A stretch of 64,000 nt of DNA from VFKI01 sp964647825 (GTDB lineage Bacteria; Pseudomonadota; Gammaproteobacteria; DSM-16500). The DNA is taken from positions 17,365 to 81,364 of the forward strand of contig CAZYJL010000008.1 in the NCBI GenBank assembly GCA_964647825.1, in the 5' to 3' direction. Of the stretch, positions 1 to 8,235 are shown one piece after another. The position numbers and the translations under genes are program-made. The notes under the pieces were generated by a model that ran no database searches, was not told the origin of the DNA, and saw only the letters and a program-made list of their open reading frames with translations. The first letter of the stretch is position 1. The number at the start of each line of letters is the position of its first letter.

Positions 1-145
1 GGGTTTTATTGCGCCGGCTGATTTTGCGCGTTGTCCGCGTATCTCTCCCGTTGGCATCATTGATCCGACAGCAATACCGCGTTACGAAAAAAATCTACCC
101 TTCGCGCTGTTACAAAAAAATAGAAAAAAAGAAATACCCGCTTGA
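1..145 (+). CDS. C-terminal fragment of an unidentified protein, cut by the window edge
   Basis: An open frame runs from the first bases to a TGA at 143-145 and gives 47 residues (it begins GFIAPADFARCP and ends KKEIPA). Base use, with GC-rich third positions at first, looks like coding DNA of the housekeeping kind seen elsewhere in the window. The segment contains SPVGIIDPTAIPRYEKNLPF, which I cannot assign to a family. The basic tail after the stretch LPFALLQKN is typical of a protein end. The start lies outside the window. About 120 bp of AT-rich sequence separates it from the next gene. Confidence 0.55.
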   Translation, partial: GFIAPADFARCPRISPVGIIDPTAIPRYEKNLPFALLQKNRKKEIPA

Positions 146-264
146 ATAAAAAATTAAAATTGCACCAGAAATTTAACTTACCTAGAATGCTAGGCAAAAT
201 AAATCATGCATGATTGCTGTTTATTTTTAAGAAATTGGGATAAATCTTAAAATAAGGAATCCAG

Positions 265-1860
265 ATGGAACACGTTTCTGAAAAAAATTATCAGACCTTT
301 CCTAAAATAAATTCTTCTGCAGAAAATAAAGATGTGATTATTTTAGATGATATCAATCATCATGTTAACGATGCAGGCATATGGCTCTACCAGCATGCAG
401 GCGATGCACTACGTTACACTGCAGATGCACTCCGCATCACCGGTAAAAAACTGCTTGTGATTGGTGATGAATCTGTCAGGCTTTTGCTACAACCCCCAAT
501 CAATACGATAAATACAATAGTCCGTGGGCCTGAACACAATGACTCTCTCGAATTAGCAAAAAATTTAGGAATGTATGCGTTCAATCCTTTCCTGACTATA
601 TTTGAAAATTTTACAAAAGCGAATGGTGATTGGACATGGGTTCCACTGCAACCCACCATCGCACGTGCAATTGAAGCAACCTTCTTACTCACCGCGCCAT
701 TTCACCAGCGCACAAGACCACTAAATGAACGCCTTCTTGACTTTTTAACAGGTTTTAACGCGTTGAGCTTATCTGTGCTCGCTGAATGCTACGCCCTTCT
801 TCTAACAGACCTTACTCAACAAGATTCCCCCTTTACCTTAAATACATTACTACCCAATCATTTACCCGAATTTTTTCAGCAATTTTCGACAGAAAATTGG
901 CAGACCACTCAGACAATTACCGCTCTATTACTTAGCTATTTGATGGTGACAAATGCCTATATTGCTGGCAAAGGTCTGACACAAAGCCTATTGCCTGAAC
1001 AATGGCATCAATTACGTATTGCGATTCGGACCGATGGATTTCACCGCATCGACCGTGCATTAAAGAAATCACCTGAAGCAGAAATCGCTTCACTATTAAC
1101 TATGCATACAGCCATTGCAAAAAATCAACGTCTTGGTTTTACTCTTGATATAATCAGTCGATCGTTTGAAACACTACTCACTGCACCTTCTCTTGCTGTA
1201 ACTCGAGCCCCTCGCTATACAGCCTCCCATCTCACCTCTTACAAACCAGCAATTCATAAATTTCAGCGCTATCAAAAAATTGCGCAAGATGCATTACAAC
1301 CACAGCTCATGGAATCTTCGCCAGAGCAAAAAGAATCGCCTCATTCGCCTTTATTAATTGAACCAAATAAAGAATTAACAGAACCTAATGGCTGTTGCGC
1401 AACATTCGCAAGAAGTACTTTTAGCTTATTTTCCGCTGTACGAAAAAATTTAGCTGCAAAGAAGATCCCACAAGATGATCTAGAAAACCCAGCACCCCCT
1501 CCTACTTATGAACAAGCAATAAATAAAAATAAAGCACAATACAGTGATTTTGCATCCCGTTTTTTTGGTGATAAAGAGTCACGTCAAAATCGTGCCCTGC
1601 GTGACTTTCATTATCGTACGATTAGTTATTATCTTGAATATCATTGCTTACCACCAACACCACCTATTGGTGCACCCGAACATGCAACAAATCCACGCTG
1701 GTATGAAGACGCATTAAATGATGAAAAGGTAAAACAGCTCTTAAGTTATGACATAGCAAACATTGATGTCGACGATAGACATCCAGCTGCACAATTTAAT
1801 CAAATACTTTTTGAGTATTACACACGTCCACCCATGTCACAGCTCAAGTTGCAACGTTAA
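265..1860 (+). CDS. Hypothetical 531-aa protein with a PPxY motif, candidate secreted effector
   Basis: No family is recognised. The ATG at 265 is preceded by AAGGA at a good distance, so the start is well supported. Residues about 20-330 look mostly helical, with two hydrophobic stretches (around FNALSLSVLAECYALLL and ITALLLSYLMVTNAYIAG) that could be membrane-associated. The region after residue 340 is polar and proline-rich. It contains PPPTYEQAIN at about residues 411-420, so a PPTY (PPxY) sequence sits at 412-415; motifs of this form bind WW domains of NEDD4-type ubiquitin ligases in eukaryotes. A second Pro-rich patch (PPTPPIGAPE) follows near residue 465. There is no Sec signal peptide. 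The gene stands alone between a truncated gene and convergent waaA. Effector status is inference from composition, the motif and lack of bacterial family resemblance. Confidence 0.7.
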   Translation: MEHVSEKNYQTFPKINSSAENKDVIILDDINHHVNDAGIWLYQHAGDALRYTADALRITGKKLLVIGDESVRLLLQPPINTINTIVRGPEHNDSLELAKNLGMYAFNPFLTIFENFTKANGDWTWVPLQPTIARAIEATFLLTAPFHQRTRPLNERLLDFLTGFNALSLSVLAECYALLLTDLTQQDSPFTLNTLLPNHLPEFFQQFSTENWQTTQTITALLLSYLMVTNAYIAGKGLTQSLLPEQWHQLRIAIRTDGFHRIDRALKKSPEAEIASLLTMHTAIAKNQRLGFTLDIISRSFETLLTAPSLAVTRAPRYTASHLTSYKPAIHKFQRYQKIAQDALQPQLMESSPEQKESPHSPLLIEPNKELTEPNGCCATFARSTFSLFSAVRKNLAAKKIPQDDLENPAPPPTYEQAINKNKAQYSDFASRFFGDKESRQNRALRDFHYRTISYYLEYHCLPPTPPIGAPEHATNPRWYEDALNDEKVKQLLSYDIANIDVDDRHPAAQFNQILFEYYTRPPMSQLKLQR

Positions 1861-1912
1861 CCTATTCGATCTTATTATCCGCAAGATCTCATAGTATATC
1901 GCTGACAAAAAA

Positions 1913-1944
1913 CTGGATGCCGCGCATCAAGCGCGGCATGATAG
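1913..1944. repeat. Dispersed palindrome, type A (GCCGCGC..GCGCGGC)
   Basis: The element reads CTGGATGCCGCGCATC then AAGCGCGGCATGATAG. Its core is an inverted repeat TGCCGCGC / GCGCGGCA around a 5-base centre. Closely matching elements occur at 19958-19989, 57833-57864 and 63765-63796. Here it lies between the convergent ends of the 531-aa gene and waaA, where a hairpin could end transcription. Similar mobile palindromes are known in Rickettsiales and other intracellular bacteria. Confidence 0.8.
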
Positions 1945-2017
1945 ATAGAAACACACGCCGACGAAACGCGTAAGATGACAGAATAACCGAAACGGTCGTC
2001 AACAATAAAAATACTTA

Positions 2018-3283
2018 TCAAGTTAATTGCACAATCTCAGCAATAATAGTGAGCTGCTTTTGCAACGAGCCTCGATTTTTTATTACTACATCCAAGGCTT
2101 TTTTTCCTGTGGCAACACATAAAGCAGGGTCTTCCGCAAATTGAATTAATGCGGCAGCTAATTCTTTTGCATTTTCAACCTGTTGCATTGCACCTGCTTG
2201 CAACATATCCGCACTAATTTCTGCAAAATTAAATAAACACGGGCCCGTTAAAATCGGTTTACTCAATGCCGCGGGTTCAATCATATTGTGTCCGCCTACT
2301 TGTGCAAAACTCCCCGCAACACACGCCACATCTGACGCGGCATACAGTAAAAGCATTTCACCGACAGAGTCTGCCAAATACACAGACGTTGTGGTGTCAC
2401 ACAGTGTTTTTTCACTACGACGCACTAGCGAAAATTTTTTCTCGATGATTTCCGCAGCAACTGCATCAAAACGCTCAGGATGACGCGGAACTAAAATTAA
2501 TAACGCATTAGGTATTTTTTCACGTAGCACAGCGTGTGCTGCCAACATGACTGTTTCTTCACTTGGATGGGTACTCGCCGCAATCCAGACAAAACGATGT
2601 TGCCCCAACTGTTCGCGCAACGCCGCGCCCGCAGCAGCGACCGTCGGTGCAATGTCTAAATCATATTTCAAACTACCGGTCACTGTGACACGCTCGCGCG
2701 GCATGCCTAGCGCAATAAAGCGTTCTGCATCTGGCTGTGCATGCACCGCTAACCGATGAATCGCCGTAAACATTTCCCGCACCAATGGTAAAACACGCCG
2801 ATAGCCATTGGCTGATTTTTCTGACAGTCGAGCATTCGCAATCACCACTGGAATACCGCGTTTTTTACACGCCGCCAATAACTCAGGCCACAATTCTGTT
2901 TCCATGATAACGGCAACTTGCGGATTGACCCGACCAAGGAAACGATTCACTGCACCGACCAAATCATACGGGATACAAGCGCTTTTCACGGAGTCACCAA
3001 AGACTGCTGCGACACGTGCTAATCCAGTGGCTGTCATATTCGTCACTAAAATTGGCTTCCCGGGGTAACGTTTTTGCAGCCCCTTAATTAAGGGTACCGC
3101 TGCAATCGTTTCCCCTAAAGAAACCGCATGCACCCAAATACAATCCGATAAACGATGTGGACAAAAACCCAACCGTTCCGCAAAACGATAAGGATACGTA
3201 CGTGAAAACCGTGCGCGCCATAAAAGGCGTAAAAAAACAAAAGGAATCACCAAGTAAAACAAAACACGATAAAGATATCGCAC
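2018..3283 (-). CDS. waaA: 3-deoxy-D-manno-octulosonic acid (Kdo) transferase
   Basis: Transfers Kdo from CMP-Kdo to lipid IVA at the inner membrane, a step of lipopolysaccharide core/lipid A assembly. The 421-aa length fits the GT30 family. Residues about 1-25 form the membrane anchor (LYRVLFYLVIPFVFLRLLW). The family block HAVSLGETIA follows, with the probable catalytic Glu at 58. MTATGLARV near residue 83, METELWPE near 126, ANARLSEKS near 149 and the C-terminal VGGHNMIEPA (CMP-Kdo binding half) are all present. ATG start; no gene overlaps it. Its 3' end faces the 531-aa gene, and rpe is divergent about 90 bp upstream. It implies a normal LPS-bearing Gram-negative envelope. Confidence 0.96.
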   Translation of the reverse strand: MRYLYRVLFYLVIPFVFLRLLWRARFSRTYPYRFAERLGFCPHRLSDCIWVHAVSLGETIAAVPLIKGLQKRYPGKPILVTNMTATGLARVAAVFGDSVKSACIPYDLVGAVNRFLGRVNPQVAVIMETELWPELLAACKKRGIPVVIANARLSEKSANGYRRVLPLVREMFTAIHRLAVHAQPDAERFIALGMPRERVTVTGSLKYDLDIAPTVAAAGAALREQLGQHRFVWIAASTHPSEETVMLAAHAVLREKIPNALLILVPRHPERFDAVAAEIIEKKFSLVRRSEKTLCDTTTSVYLADSVGEMLLLYAASDVACVAGSFAQVGGHNMIEPAALSKPILTGPCLFNFAEISADMLQAGAMQQVENAKELAAALIQFAEDPALCVATGKKALDVVIKNRGSLQKQLTIIAEIVQLT

Positions 3284-3375
3284 GAGTGCATCACTCCCTT
3301 TGTCGTTCGCGAAAAGCGCGATTATAGGGAATCACCATAGATTTGAATACCGGTTTCTGGTTATCATTCACACCC

Positions 3376-4059
3376 ATGACGACACATACTTACACATCTG
3401 ACTTTCGTATCTCCCCTTCTCTGCTTTCTGCGGATTTTGCGCGTTTAGGCGATGAGGCAGCAAAGGTCATTGCAGCAGGGGGTGATCGCCTGCATTTAGA
3501 TGTCATGGATAATCACTATGTCCCAAACCTCACGGTTGGACCACTCGTCTGCGTGGCACTACGTCAGTTTGGGATTGCTGCACCGATTGATGTCCATCTC
3601 ATGACAAGACCAGTGGATTCATTAATTATTGAATTTGCCAAAGCGGGCGCTACCAGCATTACTTTTCATCCAGAATGTTCTGACCATGTTGATCGGAGTC
3701 TTGATCTCATTCGTCATGCCAATTGTGAAGCGGGCCTTGCGATTAATCCAGCAACCTCGTTACACGTCCTAGATCATGTGATGGACAAACTCGACTTAAT
3801 CCTGATGATGTCGGTCAACCCCGGCTTTGGCGGTCAAAAACTGATCCCATCCACATTGGATAAAATTCAAAAAGCGCGTCAACGCATTACAGCAAGCGGT
3901 TATCCATTACGTCTTGCCGTCGATGGCGGTATTCGTACTGACAATATTGCCGAGGTTGCAAAAGCGGGCGCGGATACATTCATTGCAGGATCTGCTATTT
4001 TTAACCAGCCAGATTATGCAGCCGTTATCACGGCGATGCGTCACGCACTTGATAAATAA
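3376..4059 (+). CDS. rpe: Ribulose-phosphate 3-epimerase
   Basis: Interconverts ribulose-5-phosphate and xylulose-5-phosphate in the pentose phosphate pathway; a metal-dependent TIM barrel. Seen directly: SPSLLSADFARLGDE, HLDVMDNHYVPNLT (metal-binding Asp and His), MSVNPGFGGQ (phosphate-binding loop and catalytic region) and VDGGIRTDN with the second catalytic Asp. From the ATG at 3376 the protein is 227 aa, the usual size. An in-frame TTG at 3343 would add 11 residues with no family match, so the ATG is preferred although no strong ribosome site precedes it. The VOC gene starts 29 bp downstream on the same strand, so the two are probably co-transcribed. Confidence 0.96.
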   Translation: MTTHTYTSDFRISPSLLSADFARLGDEAAKVIAAGGDRLHLDVMDNHYVPNLTVGPLVCVALRQFGIAAPIDVHLMTRPVDSLIIEFAKAGATSITFHPECSDHVDRSLDLIRHANCEAGLAINPATSLHVLDHVMDKLDLILMMSVNPGFGGQKLIPSTLDKIQKARQRITASGYPLRLAVDGGIRTDNIAEVAKAGADTFIAGSAIFNQPDYAAVITAMRHALDK

Positions 4060-4088
4060 CGTATTGCCCAGAAGGGAGAGCGCTCACC

Positions 4089-4496
4089 ATGACGACGATA
4101 CGCCCTGAAAGACCCGCACCAACCGCAGGTTTGCGCCACGTTGCCCTTTTTGTGACAAAATTGGAAACCTGTGCGGATTTCTACACACGCTTACTTGGTA
4201 TGCAAATTGATTGGCAACCTGACCCAGATAATATTTATTTAACCTCGGGCCACGATAATTTAGCGTTACATCGCGCACCGCCAGCATTCAACCCAGCCAA
4301 ACATCAACGCCTTGATCATATTGGTTTTTTTATTAAAAAACGCGAAGATGTGGACTTATGGCATGCTTGGCTACTTGCTGAAGGGGCCGATATTCGTGCA
4401 CTACCACGTGACCATCGCGATGGCACACGCAGTTTTTATTGTGCAGACCCCGATGGTAATATTGTGCAACTTATACACATCCCTTCTGCAAAATAA
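4089..4496 (+). CDS. VOC (glyoxalase/dioxygenase fold) family protein
   Basis: 135 aa with a two-module vicinal-oxygen-chelate fold. The first module begins LRHVALFVTKLETCADFYTR, with the metal-ligand-type His; the second has DHIGFFIKKREDVDLW and ends SFYCADPDGNIVQLIHI. The C-terminal position usually filled by Glu in metal-dependent glyoxalases (DPDGNxxEL) is Gln here, so metal chemistry like that of glyoxalase I is uncertain. Substrate unknown. GGGAG lies just ahead of the ATG. It sits 29 bp after rpe, probably in one operon. Confidence 0.88.
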   Translation: MTTIRPERPAPTAGLRHVALFVTKLETCADFYTRLLGMQIDWQPDPDNIYLTSGHDNLALHRAPPAFNPAKHQRLDHIGFFIKKREDVDLWHAWLLAEGADIRALPRDHRDGTRSFYCADPDGNIVQLIHIPSAK

Positions 4497-4649
4497 AATT
4501 CCTCATAAAATTTAATAAGCTATGCTTATTTATCCCTCAACTGAATCAAAAGTGAGCAATACTCGTCCGCAAACGGGCGTATACTAACCCTGTACGAAAA
4601 AATGCGTTCTATCCACTTGGAAGTATCACTTGCAAAAAGGAGAACGGCC

Positions 4650-4877
4650 ATGAAACCAGAAACACCAAAGAAAGCCGATAATTTCGGTAATAAATCCTCC
4701 CAAGGACAGTCTGGCAAACAGCCCTATATTCAACCAACACAGCCAGGCGCAAAAGGTCCCCAACAACCCGGTCAGGGCCAAGCCAAACCACAACAAAAAG
4801 CCCCACAAGGCGGTTGGCAACAAGGGGGTGGCAACAGTGGCGGCAATATCGGTGGCAAAGGAGATGGACGCCGGTAA
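4650..4877 (+). CDS. Small Gly/Gln/Pro-rich protein
   Basis: 75 aa from an ATG preceded by AAAAAGGAGAAC, a near-ideal ribosome site, which is why this start is preferred over an in-frame codon 48 bp upstream. The sequence is low-complexity: Lys/Pro at the start, QPTQPGAKGPQQPGQGQ in the middle and GGWQQGGGNSGGNIGGKG near the end. No hydrophobic core, signal peptide or cysteines, so it is probably intrinsically disordered. A strong terminator directly follows, which supports a genuine stand-alone transcript. Function unknown. Confidence 0.7.
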   Translation: MKPETPKKADNFGNKSSQGQSGKQPYIQPTQPGAKGPQQPGQGQAKPQQKAPQGGWQQGGGNSGGNIGGKGDGRR

Positions 4878-5181
4878 TTTCATCCGGTTAGCGCATCGCG
4901 TTCACTTTGTACCGTGTAAGACCCCGCAGCAGTTTGTTATCCGTTCATGGATGAGTCATTAGGATAACCAGCTGCTGCGGTTTTTATTTTATGAAAGATA
5001 ATAGCTCAGTGGCGGTGTGTTTTTTCGCTTAACTGCATATCAGTCGTCCATCCGCTGTTGCAAGTGATCGAAGCCTTGCCCTTTCCTATCACATGAAACG
5101 TACTTTTATCAGTAAAACGCAGCTTGCTGTTTGGCAATTACGATCAGTTAAGCAAACAAATACACTCCCGCTGAGCGATTA
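4878..5181. other. Gene-poor gap with terminator and a possible gene relic
   Basis: Besides the terminator this gap holds one short minus-strand open stretch, 5006-5137, with a TTG start and 43 codons (LPNSKLRFTDKSTFH at its beginning). There is no convincing ribosome site and I recognise no family, so it may be a decayed gene. Nothing else is seen. Confidence 0.4.
4924..4990 (+). terminator. Rho-independent terminator after the Gly/Gln-rich gene
   Basis: CCGCAGCAG-TTTGTTATCC pairs with GGATAACCAG-CTGCTGCGG across a short loop, giving a stem of about 18 bp with one small irregularity, followed immediately by TTTTTATTTT. Textbook intrinsic terminator for the + strand gene ending at 4877. Confidence 0.9.
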
Positions 5182-5508
5182 CTATGAAACCTTTTTAAGC
5201 TCAACGACATAATTTAAACGTTGCCGTTTTAATTGTTGTTTAATCAATAACTCTAACAATGGCTCGATAGAGTAACCTAGAACAGATGCCACTTTTTTTG
5301 CAAAACTAAAGCCCACTTCTTTTCGATTATGTTCCACATCACTCAAAAACTGTTTCGATACCCCCAGTTTTTTTGCTAATACCACCTGAGAAATTTCATC
5401 GCTTAATCGTAATGAACGCACCAACCCGCCAAAGGTCATTTTATTTCCGATATCTTTGGTTGCCTCAAGCGCATCGACCAACTCTGTGTCGTTTCTTTTA
5501 GTAGTCAT
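5182..5508 (-). CDS. XRE-family antitoxin / repressor (HigA or Y4mF type)
   Basis: 108 aa with a helix-turn-helix of the XRE/Cro type at about residues 26-85: LVRSLRLSDEISQVVLAKKLGVSKQFLSDVEHNRKEV, where LAKKLGVS is helix 2-turn and KQFLSDVEHNRK helix 3. The product should neutralise the RelE/HigB toxin encoded upstream and repress the operon. The ATG at 5508 overlaps the original toxin end by about 11 bases, the usual toxin-first arrangement. The long C-terminal helix with LLKQQLKRQRLNYVVELKKV is probably the toxin- or dimer-contacting part. The antitoxin is intact although the toxin is interrupted. Confidence 0.85.
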   Translation of the reverse strand: MTTKRNDTELVDALEATKDIGNKMTFGGLVRSLRLSDEISQVVLAKKLGVSKQFLSDVEHNRKEVGFSFAKKVASVLGYSIEPLLELLIKQQLKRQRLNYVVELKKVS

Positions 5509-5779
5509 GGGGCATCACCTCTATTATCTCAACAAACTCAATCATGCCATCCTCTTTAATACAATAAATGGCACGCTATTGCCTATTTAAACGAATAGAC
5601 CGCTGTCCTTTTCTATCACCATGCAGAGGCTCATCATGCCACCCAGAGCGCTTTCTTGTTTCCGCCAAACCCACTTTATTTACTGCCACCAACCATGCTC
5701 GGAATTTTTCTTGAATATACAACGGCGTTCGCTTTAACTCTTTTATCGCTTGTTTCGTCATTTTTACGACAGTAATCAT
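5498..5779 (-). pseudogene. RelE/HigB-family toxin interrupted by one in-frame amber codon
   Basis: The frame opens with MITVVKMTKQAIKELKRTP, passes WLVAVNKVGLAETRKRSGWHDEPLHG and GQRSIRLNRQ, then meets TAG at codon 68. The same frame continues RAIYCIKEDGMIEFVEIIEV and ends HDY-TAA at 5498, overlapping the antitoxin start. Members of this family normally read SIRLNRxYRAIY at this point, so the amber codon replaces the conserved tyrosine (TAT or TAC to TAG needs a single change). The remaining 67 aa lack the last beta-strands and the C-terminal catalytic region. The toxin is therefore probably inactive unless the amber is suppressed. Downstream family residues are intact, so the change looks recent. 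Confidence 0.8.
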
Positions 5780-5806
5780 TTATTTCCTTAGGACTTGAAA
5801 ACAATA

Positions 5807-5826
5807 GTACACCTAAATATAGGTAC
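5807..5826. promoter_or_regulatory. Palindromic operator candidate of the toxin-antitoxin operon
   Basis: GTACACCTAAATATAGGTAC is an inverted repeat (GTAC-CCTA / TAGG-GTAC with a few unpaired bases) located 28-47 bp upstream of the toxin start, where XRE antitoxins normally bind to autorepress. Assignment by position and symmetry only. Confidence 0.6.
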
Positions 5827-5967
5827 TTTCAAACACGCTCTCTTACATCTATAAATACCCCCCCACAACTGCTCAACAAAAAATCAAATACACCATAATT
5901 CTTGACTTTTCTGCGCTCATATGTGAATGGTTAATTATCTGGGAATCATAAAAAAAGGGGATTCACG

Positions 5968-8229
5968 ATGAGCACACCAAAAGCCGGCATACCGTCTGAA
6001 CAAGATGATAAAAAAATTGCTTTTCCTGCGCTCGAACCCTTATCCCTACACGACACACTCGAAGAAAAAACGGCATACTTAATTGAACAGAAATTTTTAT
6101 CACCATCGCTACCTGAATTTATCAACCAATTGACATCGCTAACGGAATCAACAAATCCAGACATTCAAAAACTTGCTAAAGACGCTGTTGCGGGGGTTGA
6201 AAAAAAAACCACAACACTTTATGACTCGCAAAGTCACTATCTTCCACTGCTAGCTGCTAAAAAATTAGTACACAAATCTCTCGCCATTGCGATTTACAAT
6301 ACAGCAGCAGCATATGTGAAACATATCAAAGAAAATGTTAAAACAGAAACAGAACGTACACATAAATTAAATGATCTTAACAAATTTTTCTCTCCTTTCT
6401 TTTTTACTTATTCAAAAAACCCTAAAAAACGTATTTTTGAAAATGGAAGTCTGCTCCCTTTTACTGACTGTTACCAAGCCTTCAAAAATACGTTGAACGA
6501 GCTCAACTCAAAAGATGGCTATGCTGCATTTGCAGAGCGCATCAGTAATTTAATTGAAGAAATTGACACATCCACTATTTTCCGTACCTGCGAAAAAATT
6601 AAATTACTAAGAGAAAATTTGAATGAAGCCGCGGCACACTGTCAAAAAGAATTAGCAATTCTCTATGCTGATGACAAAGAAATAGATAAACATCTTTTCT
6701 GTACAACGGCTAAAAAACTTGATGATGCAAGCCCTATTGCCTTCGAGATTGACTGGAGCGCAAAATTACTCACTTGGAATTTACTCGCCAATGAAGCACC
6801 AAAGAAACAGACGCAATTAACTAGTCTCGCGGTAAAAGACAACGCAACACATTTGTTTGAAGAGCAACTAAATAAAACGAATAAATTAAAAGCTTCACTC
6901 AACGACTTTCTCATATTAAAAAATCCTAAAAAATTTAGCGACTACCTCGGCTTTGCTCCTTTGGAAGAATCTCCCGATGATTTTTTAAAAAAACAGGCCA
7001 GCTACCAAAACTATTTACTAGCCCTTAAAAATCTAGATCACATACTTGATCAAAATCAAAGTGTTAATACTGCGAGAAAAAATGCAATAAAGTTTGAAAA
7101 TTTCTCAGATTATGATAATTACGTGCTGAGCGACTTATCTGCTGCAAAAAAATTATATGATGCGCAACAAGCTTTGATCATCGCCAAAGATAAATTGATT
7201 GATTTTGCTAATGCAAAAATAAAAGAAGAAATTGAAAAACAACAAAAAATCTTTCAAGAAGATCTTCAAGAAGCCAAAAGAGAAATAGATTATATTAAAA
7301 ACAGAGCAGAAAAAGCATCACTAGATTTTTCAGATTTTTACAAAGAATACAAAAAAAGTATCGGGTTCATTAGCGATCACATAAACCAATTAACTAATTT
7401 AGAAAAACGCGTTGAAGAAAATAAAAAAACAAAAACACTAGAGGAAATACTAATTTTTAACAAGGATAAATATGAACAATTTATTCACATTAAAGAAGAC
7501 CTCAATAAAATAACAATACCATTACTTCAAAAAATTACGGAAAAAAAAGTTCTTCTTAGTCAAAAAGAAAAATATATTGAAGATAGAAGAGATGAAGAAA
7601 AAGAATCTAAAGAATTTGAAAGACAAAAAAAAGAAAATGCTCAACAAAAAATTAAAGGGATAAAAAAAATTCAAACCGCTACCATTGAAAGCAAAATTAT
7701 TCAACTAAAGAATATTATCCAATTGTGTGATGATTATATTACAAATCATCTTAACAAAAATTCTAAACAGTACGATGAGGCAGCAATAGAAAACCTCGAT
7801 ATCAATCACATTCCATCATTTGTTGGCATACAGCATAAACTAGCAGTCATCCAAAAAATTAAAGCTATCGCTTCTGACAGCATAAACACTTTAGAAACAA
7901 AAAAAGTGGTAATAGCTAAGACAGAAAATACTTATCCACAAAAAGATTTGGATATGATTTTTAGGCAAGAAGAAAACACAATGCAAACATTTCTAGAAAA
8001 GCCCAGCACTCGTCATATTTTATGCACACATCGTAATGGTGAGCCAGACTTAGCTGGACAAAGTTTTTTGAAAACACTGACGTTATTATTAATAAGCGCT
8101 CTACTTTATATACCAAAAACTTTCTTCCAACCGAAAAGCCAGCATTTTTTCCAATCTGTCAGGAACAATCTAAGACAGACGCCACAAAATGAAAATCAGC
8201 ATACACCACGCCCTGTGGCAGCACGGTGA
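5968..8229 (+). CDS. Hypothetical 753-aa coiled-coil protein, candidate effector
   Basis: No known family. ATG preceded by AAAAGGGGATTC. The N-terminal 400 residues are helical with scattered aromatic and hydrophobic residues; about residues 400-570 form a highly charged coiled coil (for example KIKEEIEKQQKIFQEDLQEA and EEKESKEFERQKKENAQQK). Near residue 706 lies one hydrophobic segment, FLKTLTLLLISALLYIPKTF, long enough to be a C-terminal membrane anchor, followed by a basic, Pro/Gln-rich tail. Codon use is AT-rich compared with the dehydratase 6 bp downstream. The short segment AAAYVKHIKENVKTET resembles AAWQVKQLRYVEEAT in the 560-aa protein at 14.3-15.9 kb, a weak hint of relationship. Secretion is inferred only from composition and context. 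Confidence 0.7.
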   Translation: MSTPKAGIPSEQDDKKIAFPALEPLSLHDTLEEKTAYLIEQKFLSPSLPEFINQLTSLTESTNPDIQKLAKDAVAGVEKKTTTLYDSQSHYLPLLAAKKLVHKSLAIAIYNTAAAYVKHIKENVKTETERTHKLNDLNKFFSPFFFTYSKNPKKRIFENGSLLPFTDCYQAFKNTLNELNSKDGYAAFAERISNLIEEIDTSTIFRTCEKIKLLRENLNEAAAHCQKELAILYADDKEIDKHLFCTTAKKLDDASPIAFEIDWSAKLLTWNLLANEAPKKQTQLTSLAVKDNATHLFEEQLNKTNKLKASLNDFLILKNPKKFSDYLGFAPLEESPDDFLKKQASYQNYLLALKNLDHILDQNQSVNTARKNAIKFENFSDYDNYVLSDLSAAKKLYDAQQALIIAKDKLIDFANAKIKEEIEKQQKIFQEDLQEAKREIDYIKNRAEKASLDFSDFYKEYKKSIGFISDHINQLTNLEKRVEENKKTKTLEEILIFNKDKYEQFIHIKEDLNKITIPLLQKITEKKVLLSQKEKYIEDRRDEEKESKEFERQKKENAQQKIKGIKKIQTATIESKIIQLKNIIQLCDDYITNHLNKNSKQYDEAAIENLDINHIPSFVGIQHKLAVIQKIKAIASDSINTLETKKVVIAKTENTYPQKDLDMIFRQEENTMQTFLEKPSTRHILCTHRNGEPDLAGQSFLKTLTLLLISALLYIPKTFFQPKSQHFFQSVRNNLRQTPQNENQHTPRPVAAR

Positions 8230-8235
8230 TAAAAA

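Noticed and set aside
265..400. PmrA-type tandem direct repeat (CTTAAT) upstream of the 531-aa gene
   Set aside because: TTTTTAAGAA and AATCTTAAAA are present upstream, but spacing and sequence do not fit the known site well enough.
5902..5930. TTGACT as a -35 box for the 753-aa gene
   Set aside because: No acceptable -10 hexamer is found at 16-18 bases downstream.
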